DNA of 64,000 bases from Chitinophaga jiangningensis (GTDB lineage: Bacteria > Bacteroidota > Bacteroidia > Chitinophagales > Chitinophagaceae): positions 62,001 through 126,000 of the forward strand of contig NZ_FRBL01000003.1 in assembly GCF_900142605.1 (NCBI RefSeq), read 5' to 3'. The notes under the pieces are model-generated. The model ran no database searches and was not told the origin of the DNA. It saw nothing but the letters and a program-made list of their open reading frames with translations. Made by a program: the position numbers and the translations under genes. Positions 1 through 7,908 of the stretch are shown here, piece after piece. The number at the start of each line of letters is the position of its first letter. The first letter of the stretch is position 1.

Positions 1-749
1 GTCTTAAATATTGGGAAGTACTCCACGGCGTAATTGACCGCGAGCCTGCTTACGCTGGTTACAGGGATTACTATGGAGAACTGGCCGTCCTGGGAATTGT
101 AAAAGGTAAGCCCTTTGCGCCGGATGCCCGTATGAAAGGTATTCTTGAAAAAGCCGCCAAAGTTGCCAATGCGCAAATGCGCGTGCAGTCATTTGCCGAC
201 AGACGTCCTGACGCTGTTGTGTGGAAAGACCGACAGTGGGAATGGGCAGGGTTACGCCCTGAAAACGGTGATTTTGATGCGGCCAGCTATGTAGATCTGG
301 ATGCAAGAGAAGTATGGTTTTATCAGGCCATCGGCGCTTCTCCGGCCATGTTTCGCAGGCAGGCAGGTGGAGGTTCCGTGTATTGGCTCGCTACTAAAGA
401 TAAACAGGGTGAATACCTGGATGGTGGCAAAACGTATAAGTTGACTGTACCACAGCCTGTACCGGCTAAGCTGTTTTGGTCAGTAACGGTGTATGATGCT
501 GAAACCCGCAGCCAGGTGCTCACGGACCAAAACAAAGCAGCACTCCGTTCCATGTTTGAGTTAAAAGACCTGGCAGGTAATCCAAATGCAGAACTCTACT
601 TTGGGCCCACAGCACCTGCCGGTAAAGAAGCACAGTGGATCAAAACCATTCCGGGTAAAGGCTGGTTCGTTTATTTCCGTGTATACGGTCCCGAAGCCAA
701 AGCCTTTGACGGCAGCTGGAAACCGGCTGATTTCGAAGAAGTGAAATAA
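1..749 (+). CDS. DUF1254/DUF1214 domain protein, 3' part only
   Basis: The reading frame is open from the window edge (first full codon at base 3) to the TAA at 747-749, so the start lies outside. The visible part covers a stretch beginning L-K-Y-W-E-V and the C-terminal DUF1214 domain. Recognisable family features are F-W-S-V-T-V-Y-D, T-D-Q-N, the segment L-Y-F-G-P-x-A-P-A-G-K-E, I-P-G-K-G-W-F and a final R-x-Y-G-P. DUF1254/DUF1214 proteins are usually about 450-500 residues and often exported; their biochemical role is not established. The gene ends one base before the stop of the convergent neighbour. Family assignment is secure; function is unknown. Confidence 0.85.
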   Translation, partial: LKYWEVLHGVIDREPAYAGYRDYYGELAVLGIVKGKPFAPDARMKGILEKAAKVANAQMRVQSFADRRPDAVVWKDRQWEWAGLRPENGDFDAASYVDLDAREVWFYQAIGASPAMFRRQAGGGSVYWLATKDKQGEYLDGGKTYKLTVPQPVPAKLFWSVTVYDAETRSQVLTDQNKAALRSMFELKDLAGNPNAELYFGPTAPAGKEAQWIKTIPGKGWFVYFRVYGPEAKAFDGSWKPADFEEVK

Positions 750-750
750 C

Positions 751-1494
751 CTAATTGTCTGCCCGGAACTCCGCAGCAGCACCCATACGTTGAAGCTGAA
801 GGATGATAGGTTTGAGATGGAGGAGGTAACCTTGTTTATAGGTTATCTCCTTTTTTTTGCTCAGCTCGAGGGCCTGAACATTCGTGATACGAAGGGTTTC
901 CTTCAGTAGCTGAATCAGCTTCATTTTATTTGCGCCCAGGTCTGTAATTACAATTCTGCCGGCAATCCATTCGCTCATGTCCACCGGAGTAGATTCCTCC
1001 GGTTCTTGCTCCCGATCCTGCGTGTTGGCGTACACTTCCTGCCACAGCTCATTATGCTCCACATCCACCTGTTCACGCAGGTAGGCCAGGGTAGCTTCCT
1101 GATCATCATACCGTTTTTCCAGTTCCTGCATAAGCTGTATAAATTGTGCAGCACTGGATGCTACCGGTACTGCATCCCAACGGCCGGCGCCATGCGGTGC
1201 ATAATACACCGGATAGCCGGTATCGCTTTCCGTGAAATCTACAAAAAACGGGTCATCCATGCCATTTAGTGCGATGGTATACCAGCCGGGCTGCCATTGT
1301 CCGGATGCTGTACCGGTAAGATCCTCGCCGGTATGGCCGTGCGTACGGAAGCCCGCCTGCAGCGACTCAAAAGTCTCCACAGCAGGATAGTAAGCTGGCA
1401 GGCATATATCGCCCGGGCATATCGCCGCGGTGAGTATTTCCTGAATGGAAGCGGGTAGCTGCGTCATGGTTTGCCGAAAAATGTTGGATGCCAA
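751..1494 (-). CDS. SUKH (SMI1/KNR4-like) domain fused to ribosomal L7/L12 C-terminal-like domain
   Basis: This 247-residue cytoplasmic protein has no signal peptide. Roughly residues 10-135 resemble the SMI1/KNR4 (SUKH) fold: a W-x-P-G-W-Y-T-I start, D-D-P-F-F-V-D, G-Y-P-V-Y, a G-x-G-R-W-D turn and an A-S-S-A-A-Q-F-I helix. A charged linker follows (about 135-180). The last 66 residues look like the C-terminal domain of ribosomal protein L7/L12, with D-L-G-A-N-K-M-K-L-I-Q-L-L-K-E, an A-L-E-L helix and the closing G-A-A-A-E-F-R. SUKH proteins often act as immunity or partner-binding modules; the L7/L12 CTD contacts translation GTPases. The fusion's role is unknown. A second in-frame ATG at 1467 (M-T-Q-L-P) may be the true start. 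No toxin gene is adjacent. Confidence 0.65.
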   Translation of the reverse strand: MASNIFRQTMTQLPASIQEILTAAICPGDICLPAYYPAVETFESLQAGFRTHGHTGEDLTGTASGQWQPGWYTIALNGMDDPFFVDFTESDTGYPVYYAPHGAGRWDAVPVASSAAQFIQLMQELEKRYDDQEATLAYLREQVDVEHNELWQEVYANTQDREQEPEESTPVDMSEWIAGRIVITDLGANKMKLIQLLKETLRITNVQALELSKKKEITYKQGYLLHLKPIILQLQRMGAAAEFRADN

Positions 1495-1544
1495 AAGTAA
1501 AAAAAAGCGGTGAACCTGGGATCAATTGTTGCTGTTAAAAATAC

Positions 1545-2321
1545 ATGCTCAAGATTGCTACCTTCAATATCAACGGGATCAATGGCCGGCTGAACGTACT
1601 GCTGCGCTGGCTGCAGGAAGCTGGTCCGGACATCGTATGCTTACAGGAGCTCAAAGCCCCTTCGGATAAATTTCCGCTGAAAGCCATTAACGATGCGGGT
1701 TATGAGGCGGTATGGAACGGACAAAAAAGCTGGAACGGCGTGGCGGTGTTATCGAAAGGTAGCCCCATACAGGAAGTGCGGCGCATACTCCCCGGCGACC
1801 CTGCGGATGAACATAGTCGCTACATCGAAGTAATTACCCACCAGCTGGTAATCGCCTGCCTGTACCTGCCTAACGGGAACCCCTATCCCGGACCGAAGTT
1901 CGACTACAAGCTGAAATGGTTTAAGCGCCTGACCCGCCATGCTACTGCTTTACTGAAACATGAAGTGCCGGTGGCGCTGATCGGCGACTTCAACGTAATG
2001 CCTACGGAGCTGGATGTATACAAACCGGAAAAATATATCGGGAATGCATTGTTCCGGACGGAAGTGCGGGAAGCGTATGCTGCTTTGCTGAAAAAAGGTT
2101 GGACGGACGCGTTGAGAAAGTTGTATCCGGATAAGCGAATTTATACCTTCTGGGATTACCTGCGCCATGCCTGGGAGCGGGATGCAGGGCTGCGACTGGA
2201 CCATTTCCTGTTGAATGAGGAACTGTTGCCCCGACTCAAAAGCGGTGGTGTAGATAAAGCCGTGAGGGGTTGGGAAAAGGCCAGTGATCATGCTCCCGCA
2301 TGGATCACCATAAAAAGTTAG
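1545..2321 (+). CDS. xth: Exodeoxyribonuclease III (AP endonuclease)
   Basis: The product of 258 residues is a full-length member of the ExoIII/APE family, which cuts DNA 5' of abasic sites and removes 3' blocks in base-excision repair. The family signatures are in order: F-N-I-N-G-I near the N terminus, C-L-Q-E-L (metal-binding Glu), W-N-G-V-A, the G-D-F-N-V motif with catalytic Asp and Asn, L-D-H-F-L, and the terminal S-D-H-A-P. The ATG at 1545 places the first strand directly at the N terminus as expected. It is divergent from the SUKH gene with a 50-bp gap, so the two promoters must overlap. Confidence 0.93.
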   Translation: MLKIATFNINGINGRLNVLLRWLQEAGPDIVCLQELKAPSDKFPLKAINDAGYEAVWNGQKSWNGVAVLSKGSPIQEVRRILPGDPADEHSRYIEVITHQLVIACLYLPNGNPYPGPKFDYKLKWFKRLTRHATALLKHEVPVALIGDFNVMPTELDVYKPEKYIGNALFRTEVREAYAALLKKGWTDALRKLYPDKRIYTFWDYLRHAWERDAGLRLDHFLLNEELLPRLKSGGVDKAVRGWEKASDHAPAWITIKS

Positions 2322-2391
2322 TAATAGCAGTAACGGTTACACGAATTTTTGTATTTTAAAGTATGGTATCCACACCATATAAACCTATCTT

Positions 2392-2826
2392 ATGTATGAA
2401 CCCGCTATGGAAAAACCTTTTGTTAACAATGAGTTTCAGCAGCTATGTACGCGCTATCCCGCACTGTATGCGGCTATCCGGCAATTTTTTATTTCAGGAA
2501 ATAAAATCAGGAGGGACGAAATTGAGCCGGATCAGTATGGCATTCTTCGGCTAGGTATGGGCTGGATGCAATTATTTAGTGCAGTGAGTTACCTTAAAAT
2601 GCGTGGTGTAGAGTTATCCTTTGCCGGCATGGTGCTGCGTAATGATGGCTATATTAAAACCGGAGAGCTCTGGATGGATCATGAAGGCGATGAATTGCTG
2701 GCGATGCCCGGTCAGGACGAAGTGTATTATTACAGCACCCTGCATCAAACAGTAAGTTTATTATCGCCGGGGGTGGATGAGTTTGTACAGCGGGTGCTGG
2801 TGCCGTTTATCTGCGGGGAAGACTGA
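2392..2826 (+). CDS. Hypothetical protein, 144 aa
   Basis: No family is recognised. The protein is soluble, with no signal peptide or membrane segment. It is acidic and rich in aromatic residues, with alternating hydrophobic stretches that suggest an alpha/beta fold. A second Met at codon 6 (base 2407, M-E-K-P-F) could be the start. Upstream lie an 11-bp perfect palindrome (GTAACGGTTAC, 2330-2340) and a short inverted repeat TATGGT/ACCATA (2362-2367 and 2374-2379) that might be regulatory. It is probably monocistronic, 70 bp after the exonuclease gene. Confidence 0.6.
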   Translation: MYEPAMEKPFVNNEFQQLCTRYPALYAAIRQFFISGNKIRRDEIEPDQYGILRLGMGWMQLFSAVSYLKMRGVELSFAGMVLRNDGYIKTGELWMDHEGDELLAMPGQDEVYYYSTLHQTVSLLSPGVDEFVQRVLVPFICGED

Positions 2827-2949
2827 TTGTATTGGGAATTCCCAAAATGAGAATAAAAGTGAATTTGCAATAATTAAGGCGTAATATTGCACGGATGGGA
2901 TCGGAATTACTTCAGGTGTGATTTTGACGATGTGTGTTACCACTGATAA

Positions 2950-2987
2950 AATATGGCGGGCGCTGCCATATTATTACCCTATTTTTG
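2950..2987 (+). promoter_or_regulatory. Promoter -7 box with an 8-bp inverted repeat upstream of it
   Basis: TATTTTTG at 2980-2987 matches the Bacteroidota -7 consensus TAnnTTTG. Just upstream, where a -33 element would sit, is the inverted repeat AATATGGC (2950-2957) / GCCATATT (2965-2972). No good TTG is seen at -33, so an activator or a repressor at the repeat is plausible. The next gene, the receiver at 3066, begins about 79 bp downstream. Confidence 0.45.
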
Positions 2988-3065
2988 TCAAGGTTAACTC
3001 GTAATACACCGGGAACTCCTGTTCAAACTATTTAGTAAAACTGAAGTTAATACAGCTGAACAAGT

Positions 3066-3479
3066 ATGAGAAACACTGTACACATTTTCCTGGCAGATGA
3101 TGATCTCGATGATCAGGTGCTGATGAAGGAAGCCTTTTCAGAGGTTTCCGAAGCGGTCAGCTTCGAATTTTTCGAGAATGGAAGGGTGCTGGTTGACCGG
3201 ATTAATGCGGGCGTGTTAGATGGCTATCCTGACCTGATTGTACTGGATTATAATATGCCGTTGATGAATGGTTTGGATGCACTCATGGCACTGCAGCAAA
3301 TATCGGATTGGAGTGATGTGCCAAAGGTGATCTGGAGTACATCCAGGGCAGAAAAGATGGTGGCCGATTGCATGGAAAACGGTGCTGCCGCTTACTACCG
3401 GAAACCGAATGATTTTGCTGAATATTGCCGCATCGCAGCAGACATGTTAAGCATGGCAGTAGCTAATAAAGTAAAGTAG
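3066..3479 (+). CDS. Single-domain response regulator (CheY-like receiver)
   Basis: The 137-residue protein is a lone receiver domain without an output domain. The acidic pocket is D11-D12-D13, the predicted phospho-acceptor is D61 (in L-I-V-L-D-Y-N-M-P), the conserved Ser/Thr lies in W-S-T-S and the Lys in Y-R-K-P. Many Bacteroidota stand-alone receivers of this type carry the L-x-D-D-D-x-D-D start seen here. It faces a PAS-domain histidine kinase on the opposite strand (convergent, 38-bp gap), which is a reasonable but unproven partner. Its target could be a kinase, as in a phosphorelay. Confidence 0.9.
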   Translation: MRNTVHIFLADDDLDDQVLMKEAFSEVSEAVSFEFFENGRVLVDRINAGVLDGYPDLIVLDYNMPLMNGLDALMALQQISDWSDVPKVIWSTSRAEKMVADCMENGAAAYYRKPNDFAEYCRIAADMLSMAVANKVK

Positions 3480-3517
3480 CACCATTGCCGGGTGCTACTC
3501 AAATCTCTCTGTAAAAA

Positions 3518-5566
3518 TTAAAGGTGTTGGAGCTTGTTGTTGTCCTGCGTAACAGGGAGCAGCAGGTGAAAGGCAGCACCCTTGCCCGGCATGCCGGATG
3601 CTGTAATGCTTCCGCCATGGCGGCGTACCACACGCTGACATAGTGCGAGGCCCAGTCCTGTGCCTTCATAAGCATCCTTGGAATTCAACCTGGCAAATGC
3701 TATAAATATTTTTGTGTTGTATTCGGGCTCAAAGCCAATACCGTTATCGGTTACAGTAACAGATAGCCATTTTTTTTCCTGCTCCGTTTTTTCCACCGCC
3801 TCAATGGTAATGACTGGTGGGGTATCCTTTTTTGAGAATTTCAGCGAATTATAGACCAGGTTATAAAACACCTGGTACAGCAGGATGGCAGCGCCCTGGA
3901 TCACTGGCAGGGGACTGGTATGGATGGTAGCGTGTTTGTCGTGGATCAGTATCTCCATATCCTCCCGGATATGCCGTATGACCTGGTTCAGGTCTACCTC
4001 CGTAATTGCCTGCTCGGAGGCGCTGGCAGAGGAATAGGCGAGAATACCGTCAATCATCAGCTGAATACGGTCGGTGGCGGATTGCACTTTCTGCAGATAG
4101 AACCTGCCGTTATCGGAGAGGTGGCTGGTAGTGTCTTCCTGCAGGCGGGACGACCATACCTTCACCTTGCGCACGGGTTCTTTGAGGTCGTGGCTGGTGA
4201 TATGGGCAAATTGCAGCAGGTCATCGTTGGAGCGCTGCAGTTCAGCGGTGCGCTCGCTTACCAGCGTGGACAGCCGTTGCGTAAACAGTTTTTGCTCGGT
4301 AATGTCGATAGTAACACCCACCATCTTTGCAGGCTGCCCTGCTTCATCGCACATGGTGTTGCCGGAAGTGATCACATACCGTATGCTGCCATCAGGTTGC
4401 TTTACCTGGTATTCCGCGCTGTAGATATCTTTTTCCATAACGGCCTTTTGCCAGGCGGCGGCTTTCTCGGCCCGGTCGGCCTGATCGAGTATCTCCGCCA
4501 TTTCCCACTGATAGTATTTATTCGCCGGCGGCAGGCCCAAATGAATACGGCATTGCTCATTACAAATTACTTCACCGGTATGCAGGTCGAATTCAAACGA
4601 CCCGAGCTGCGCCGCTTCCAGCGCTATTTCCAGTCGCTGTGCATAGGAAGCATTGGCCAGTTTCATCTCGGCTAATTTGCTGGAATTAACTACCTGGCTG
4701 GTTACATCCTGGCAGAGGGCCATAACACCTATAATGGTGCCATCAGCATCTCTGTAAGGTTCATAATTTACATTTACATAGCCACCAATTTTCCTGCCCT
4801 TGCTCATGACTTCAAAATGCTGTTGATACAGGAAGGAGGGTTCGCCGGTAGTACGAACTCTTTCGAGTTGCTGTTGGAATATAAGGGGAATATCCGGGAT
4901 AATTTCCAGGAGGGACTGATCCTGCAATTCCTCTACGGTGCGGCCAATCAGGCGGCCGTACGCATCGTTGACGATCGTTATATGCATCTCCGGCCCCGTG
5001 AGCACTGCAATGCCGATGGTAGCCTGGCGGATCAGGTTACGAAAGCGTTGTTCTGAATGTTGTAATTGCTGAAAGCTTTGTACGCTGCGTGTAGTTTCGG
5101 AGCATACCACCAGTATGCCTGCCACATGGCCGGTATCACCGCGAACGGCGCTGTAGCTGAAGGTCCAGTATACATCTTCGAGTTGACCATTCCGGTAAAT
5201 CGGAATCAGTGAATCTTCCTGCCAGGTAGATTCGCCGCCATCCAGTACCTGTTGCATCAGCGGGTGAATGATAGCCCATATTTCCGGCCAGCAATCAGCT
5301 CCTTTTTGCCCTAAGGCAGTTGGGTGCTTGCCTTCTGCGCCCATGCTGGGGCGGTAAGCGTCGTTATAAAACTGGTAGTGATCCGAACCCCACCACAAGA
5401 ACATGGGGAACCGGGAGTTCAGAATAATACTAACAGTTGTGAGCAGGCTTTGGGGCCATGTATCAGGGGAGCCAAGCGGGTGATTGTTCCAGTCGTAAGC
5501 GCGGGTGAGGGCGCCCATCTCTCCACCTCCCTGTAAAAATGTTAATGCGTCCATATGAATTGGCAC
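3518..5566 (-). CDS. PAS-domain sensor histidine kinase
   Basis: The protein has 682 residues and no clear transmembrane segment, so it is probably a soluble sensor. An N-terminal PAS-like domain (about 20-160) is followed by a PAS domain starting near E-Q-R-F-R-N-L (about 170-290) and a third PAS/PAC (about 310-430) ending in V-T-I-D-I-T-E-Q. The HisKA dimerisation domain carries the phospho-His in H-I-T-S-H-D-L-K-E-P. The ATPase domain shows the N box N-L-V-Y-N-S-L-K-F, the G1 box D-N-G-I-G-F and the G2 box G-T-G-L-G-L-A-L. No receiver is attached, so phosphate must pass to a separate regulator; the convergent receiver at 3066 is a candidate. A second Met at codon 5 is an alternative start. 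Confidence 0.92.
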   Translation of the reverse strand: MPIHMDALTFLQGGGEMGALTRAYDWNNHPLGSPDTWPQSLLTTVSIILNSRFPMFLWWGSDHYQFYNDAYRPSMGAEGKHPTALGQKGADCWPEIWAIIHPLMQQVLDGGESTWQEDSLIPIYRNGQLEDVYWTFSYSAVRGDTGHVAGILVVCSETTRSVQSFQQLQHSEQRFRNLIRQATIGIAVLTGPEMHITIVNDAYGRLIGRTVEELQDQSLLEIIPDIPLIFQQQLERVRTTGEPSFLYQQHFEVMSKGRKIGGYVNVNYEPYRDADGTIIGVMALCQDVTSQVVNSSKLAEMKLANASYAQRLEIALEAAQLGSFEFDLHTGEVICNEQCRIHLGLPPANKYYQWEMAEILDQADRAEKAAAWQKAVMEKDIYSAEYQVKQPDGSIRYVITSGNTMCDEAGQPAKMVGVTIDITEQKLFTQRLSTLVSERTAELQRSNDDLLQFAHITSHDLKEPVRKVKVWSSRLQEDTTSHLSDNGRFYLQKVQSATDRIQLMIDGILAYSSASASEQAITEVDLNQVIRHIREDMEILIHDKHATIHTSPLPVIQGAAILLYQVFYNLVYNSLKFSKKDTPPVITIEAVEKTEQEKKWLSVTVTDNGIGFEPEYNTKIFIAFARLNSKDAYEGTGLGLALCQRVVRRHGGSITASGMPGKGAAFHLLLPVTQDNNKLQHL

Positions 5567-5683
5567 TAATATAGGTTATTTGCGATAAGGAAGCGGTGAT
5601 CATCCGGAATTGCAATATGTTTTTAACCAATCCTGTGCGAATCTTGCCGCCGGCTTTTGAATGCTGCGGCTGATTTTTATATT

Positions 5684-5703
5684 ACGTGAATAGCTATTCA
5701 CGT
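5684..5703. promoter_or_regulatory. 20-bp perfect palindrome touching a start codon
   Basis: The half-site ACGTGAATAG is followed directly by its reverse complement, giving a 20-bp perfect palindrome. It ends one base before the ATG of the acyltransferase gene (5705) and lies in the 138-bp divergent region shared with the histidine kinase. It could be a dimeric repressor site or, in mRNA, a hairpin that hides the start codon region. Confidence 0.6.
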
Positions 5704-5704
5704 T

Positions 5705-6817
5705 ATGGAAAAAGATATTTTAAAATCCCGGCAGCACTACGAAGTGCTGGATGGATTACGGGGTATTGCCGCCCTGTCGATTGTAGTATTTCACCTGTAT
5801 GAATTTATGGTGCCCGACTATACGAAAAGCCCTATCGGCCATGGTTACCTGGCGGTGGATTTCTTCTTTTGTTTATCTGGGTTTGTAATCGGCTATGCAT
5901 ACGATGAACGTGCCCTTCAGCTGGGACTCAAAACATTTTTCCGCAATCGCCTGATCCGGTTACATCCGATGGTTATACTTGGAAGCGTGCTGGGTGTAGC
6001 GGGATACCTGCTGGATCCTTATATTGGCGCAGCTTCCGTGGCAGAAGCAGGTTATTTTAAAATCGTGCTGGCCTTCGTATGTTCATTACTGGTATTGCCG
6101 TTTCCCTGGCTGCCTGGCAGGGGCAACGGTTTGTTTCCTTATAACACGCCGGTGTGGTCGTTGTTGATGGAGTATATCATTAACATCTTTTATGCCCTGG
6201 TATTGCTACGCACTCCAAAACGCTGGCTGCTGGTGATGTTGGGCGTAAGTGCTGTTTGGATAGCCCTGGTGGCAAGGCACCGTGGCTGGATTATTACCGG
6301 CTGGGACGGCCCCACCTTTACAGATGGATTTGCCCGTGTATTTTTTTCCTTCCTTGCTGGCTTAACGGTATACCGGTTTAATCTGATGATATGCAACCGA
6401 ATTAATTTTCTCCTGCTGGGTGCTACGTTGATAGGTGTATTTATGTTCCCGCATTTTAATAACGACTGGATCATAGAAATGATCCTGGTGATGCTGGTGT
6501 TTCCCTTCCTGCTGGCACTGGGTGCCGGCACAACTGCCACTGGCTGGGTGCGGAGCTTTTGTGTGTTTACGGGCCGCTTGTCGTACCCGCTGTACATGAC
6601 GCACATCTGGATGGTATGGTTGTTTGGTAACTACCTGACTGCCCGCAAACCTGGTCCTGCGGAAATGTACCTGGTGGCTGCCGGTGTGGTAGTGGCAGCA
6701 ATAGCACTGGGATATGTGTCCCTGCGCTTTTATGATGAACCGCTCCGTAAGTGGTTAACGGCACGTGCTAAGGTGGTGGCGAAGCGGGAACTGGAAAGTG
6801 CTGCTTCGGTAAGTTAA
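5705..6817 (+). CDS. Membrane acyltransferase, family 3 (OafA/YrhL-like)
   Basis: The 370-residue protein is an integral membrane acyltransferase of the type that O-acylates sugars of surface polysaccharides. The family start R-x-H-Y-E-V-L-D-G-L-R-G-I-A-A-L is present, then the conserved H in V-V-F-H-L-Y and about ten hydrophobic segments (G-Y-L-A-V-D-F-F-F-C-L-S-G-F-V is typical). The R-N-R-L-I-R-L-H-P motif follows. The C terminus is a short charged tail. Substrate cannot be read from the sequence and there are no polysaccharide genes beside it. Its start is abutted by a 20-bp palindrome. Confidence 0.9.
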   Translation: MEKDILKSRQHYEVLDGLRGIAALSIVVFHLYEFMVPDYTKSPIGHGYLAVDFFFCLSGFVIGYAYDERALQLGLKTFFRNRLIRLHPMVILGSVLGVAGYLLDPYIGAASVAEAGYFKIVLAFVCSLLVLPFPWLPGRGNGLFPYNTPVWSLLMEYIINIFYALVLLRTPKRWLLVMLGVSAVWIALVARHRGWIITGWDGPTFTDGFARVFFSFLAGLTVYRFNLMICNRINFLLLGATLIGVFMFPHFNNDWIIEMILVMLVFPFLLALGAGTTATGWVRSFCVFTGRLSYPLYMTHIWMVWLFGNYLTARKPGPAEMYLVAAGVVVAAIALGYVSLRFYDEPLRKWLTARAKVVAKRELESAASVS

Positions 6818-6851
6818 TATCTCTCTATAACATACATGACTAAACGAAATT

Positions 6852-6882
6852 ACCCTGCATGGAAATGCAGGGTTTATTTTTG
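6852..6882 (+). terminator. Rho-independent terminator after the acyltransferase gene
   Basis: ACCCTGCAT (6852-6860) pairs with ATGCAGGGT (6865-6873) around a GGAA loop, followed by a T-rich tract. It lies 34 bp after the stop codon. Confidence 0.75.
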
Positions 6883-6913
6883 TGTATGTAGTTAGAAAAG
6901 ATAATTAGGTTAG

Positions 6914-6986
6914 GCCAGCATTGTCCTGCACCTGCGGTGCATGGTAATGCTGGCTGGGAGTGGCCGCCGGCGCACTTCCAGCCAGC
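6914..6986. repeat. Two overlapping, mutually exclusive inverted repeats
   Basis: GCCAGCATT (6914-6922) pairs with AATGCTGGC (6946-6954), with an inner TGCACC/GGTGCA stem. The same segment, GCTGGCTGGGAGTG (6949-6962), also pairs with CACTTCCAGCCAGC (6973-6986), 13 of 14 positions. Only one of the two stems can form at a time. The structure lies directly after the stop of the phosphodiesterase gene on the minus strand and probably forms its 3' end. Confidence 0.55.
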
Positions 6987-6988
6987 TA

Positions 6989-7894
6989 CTATTTTTTAAA
7001 AACTCCCGCTGGTACAACACCGGTCCAAAATTCCGGCAACGTTTTAATCCCAAAAATTTTTGCGATAACCTGCGAAGTATTTTTATTGCTGTTATAGATA
7101 TTCACCAGGCCTGCCTGCTTAATCTGCGGCCCTGTAATGGCCCATGGGACCTGCATTTCATCCATACTTACCCCGCCATGGCCGTGGCCTTTACCACCAT
7201 GATCGGTGATGAGCAAAAAATGTGTGCCTTTGTCGAGTCCTTCCGCCTGCATGCGTGCGAGCAGATTGCCGATGGCAGAATCCGCGGCTTCAATTGCCTG
7301 AATGTACGGAGCGGACATCCACTCATTTTTGTGGCCCGCATGATCCGTATGCACACTATACAGAAACACCAGGGTAGGCTGTTTTCTGTTGGCTTTCATG
7401 AAGGCGAGGGCTTTGTTGTAATTGTCGGTGTAGGCATCGTTGGCCTCGAACGATACCTCATCGAGATATTGCGGATTAAAGGCATTAATCAGTTCCGCCC
7501 AGTTGTAGTAAAACGCGGTTTTCACGTCCCTTACATTTTCTTTCAGCAGCTGGAATACCGATGGGTAGTAGCCTGCTGCATCCTTTGCAAGTGGCTCCAG
7601 GGAGTGTTTGCTGACGGTCCAGTCGTTAGCGGTAACGCCGTGTTCCTCCGGGCCGGAGCCGGTGAGGTGACTGGTCCAGTTAGGAAGGGTAACGGAGGGC
7701 ATCACCGGCCGGGTGGTGATGGACAGTACGCCGCTGCTAAACAGGGTGTCGATATGCGGATGTTTAGCGGTTTTAAAGCCGGCGGTGCTGAAGCCATCGA
7801 GGCCGAGGATTAGTACACGTTCCGCTTTTTGTGCATGGGAATTAAAAGCGAGTAGCGACAAAATGGCTACTGCTGCAAGTTTGCGCAGTTTCAT
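6989..7894 (-). CDS. Secreted alkaline-phosphatase-superfamily hydrolase (phosphodiesterase/pyrophosphatase-like)
   Basis: The 301-residue protein starts with a signal peptide ending near F-N-S-H-A-Q. It follows the type I phosphodiesterase/nucleotide pyrophosphatase pattern. The metal-binding Asp is in L-I-L-G-L-D-G-F, the Thr nucleophile in M-P-S-V-T-L-P-N, followed by T-G-S-G-P-E-E-H-G. Later metal ligands are in H-T-D-H-A-G-H and T-D-H-G-G-K-G-H-G-H. Family members cleave phosphodiesters, pyrophosphates or, in PhnA, the C-P bond of phosphonoacetate; which applies is not determinable. It is the last gene of a three-gene operon with a PhnX-like hydrolase (14 bp upstream) and an OPA-type transporter, which points to an organophosphorus substrate in the periplasm. 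Confidence 0.85.
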   Translation of the reverse strand: MKLRKLAAVAILSLLAFNSHAQKAERVLILGLDGFSTAGFKTAKHPHIDTLFSSGVLSITTRPVMPSVTLPNWTSHLTGSGPEEHGVTANDWTVSKHSLEPLAKDAAGYYPSVFQLLKENVRDVKTAFYYNWAELINAFNPQYLDEVSFEANDAYTDNYNKALAFMKANRKQPTLVFLYSVHTDHAGHKNEWMSAPYIQAIEAADSAIGNLLARMQAEGLDKGTHFLLITDHGGKGHGHGGVSMDEMQVPWAITGPQIKQAGLVNIYNSNKNTSQVIAKIFGIKTLPEFWTGVVPAGVFKK

Positions 7895-7908
7895 ACGGGA
7901 AAATTTTA

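Noticed and set aside
751..1494. Toxin-immunity pair based on the SUKH domain
   Set aside because: No toxin-like, RHS or polymorphic-toxin gene is next to it in the window.
3920..4675. 251-codon plus-strand open frame opposite the histidine kinase
   Set aside because: Antisense shadow of a gene with complete kinase motifs.
6941..7813. 290-codon open frame on the plus strand
   Set aside because: It lies antisense to the phosphodiesterase gene, whose motifs are clear; the antisense product shows no domain.
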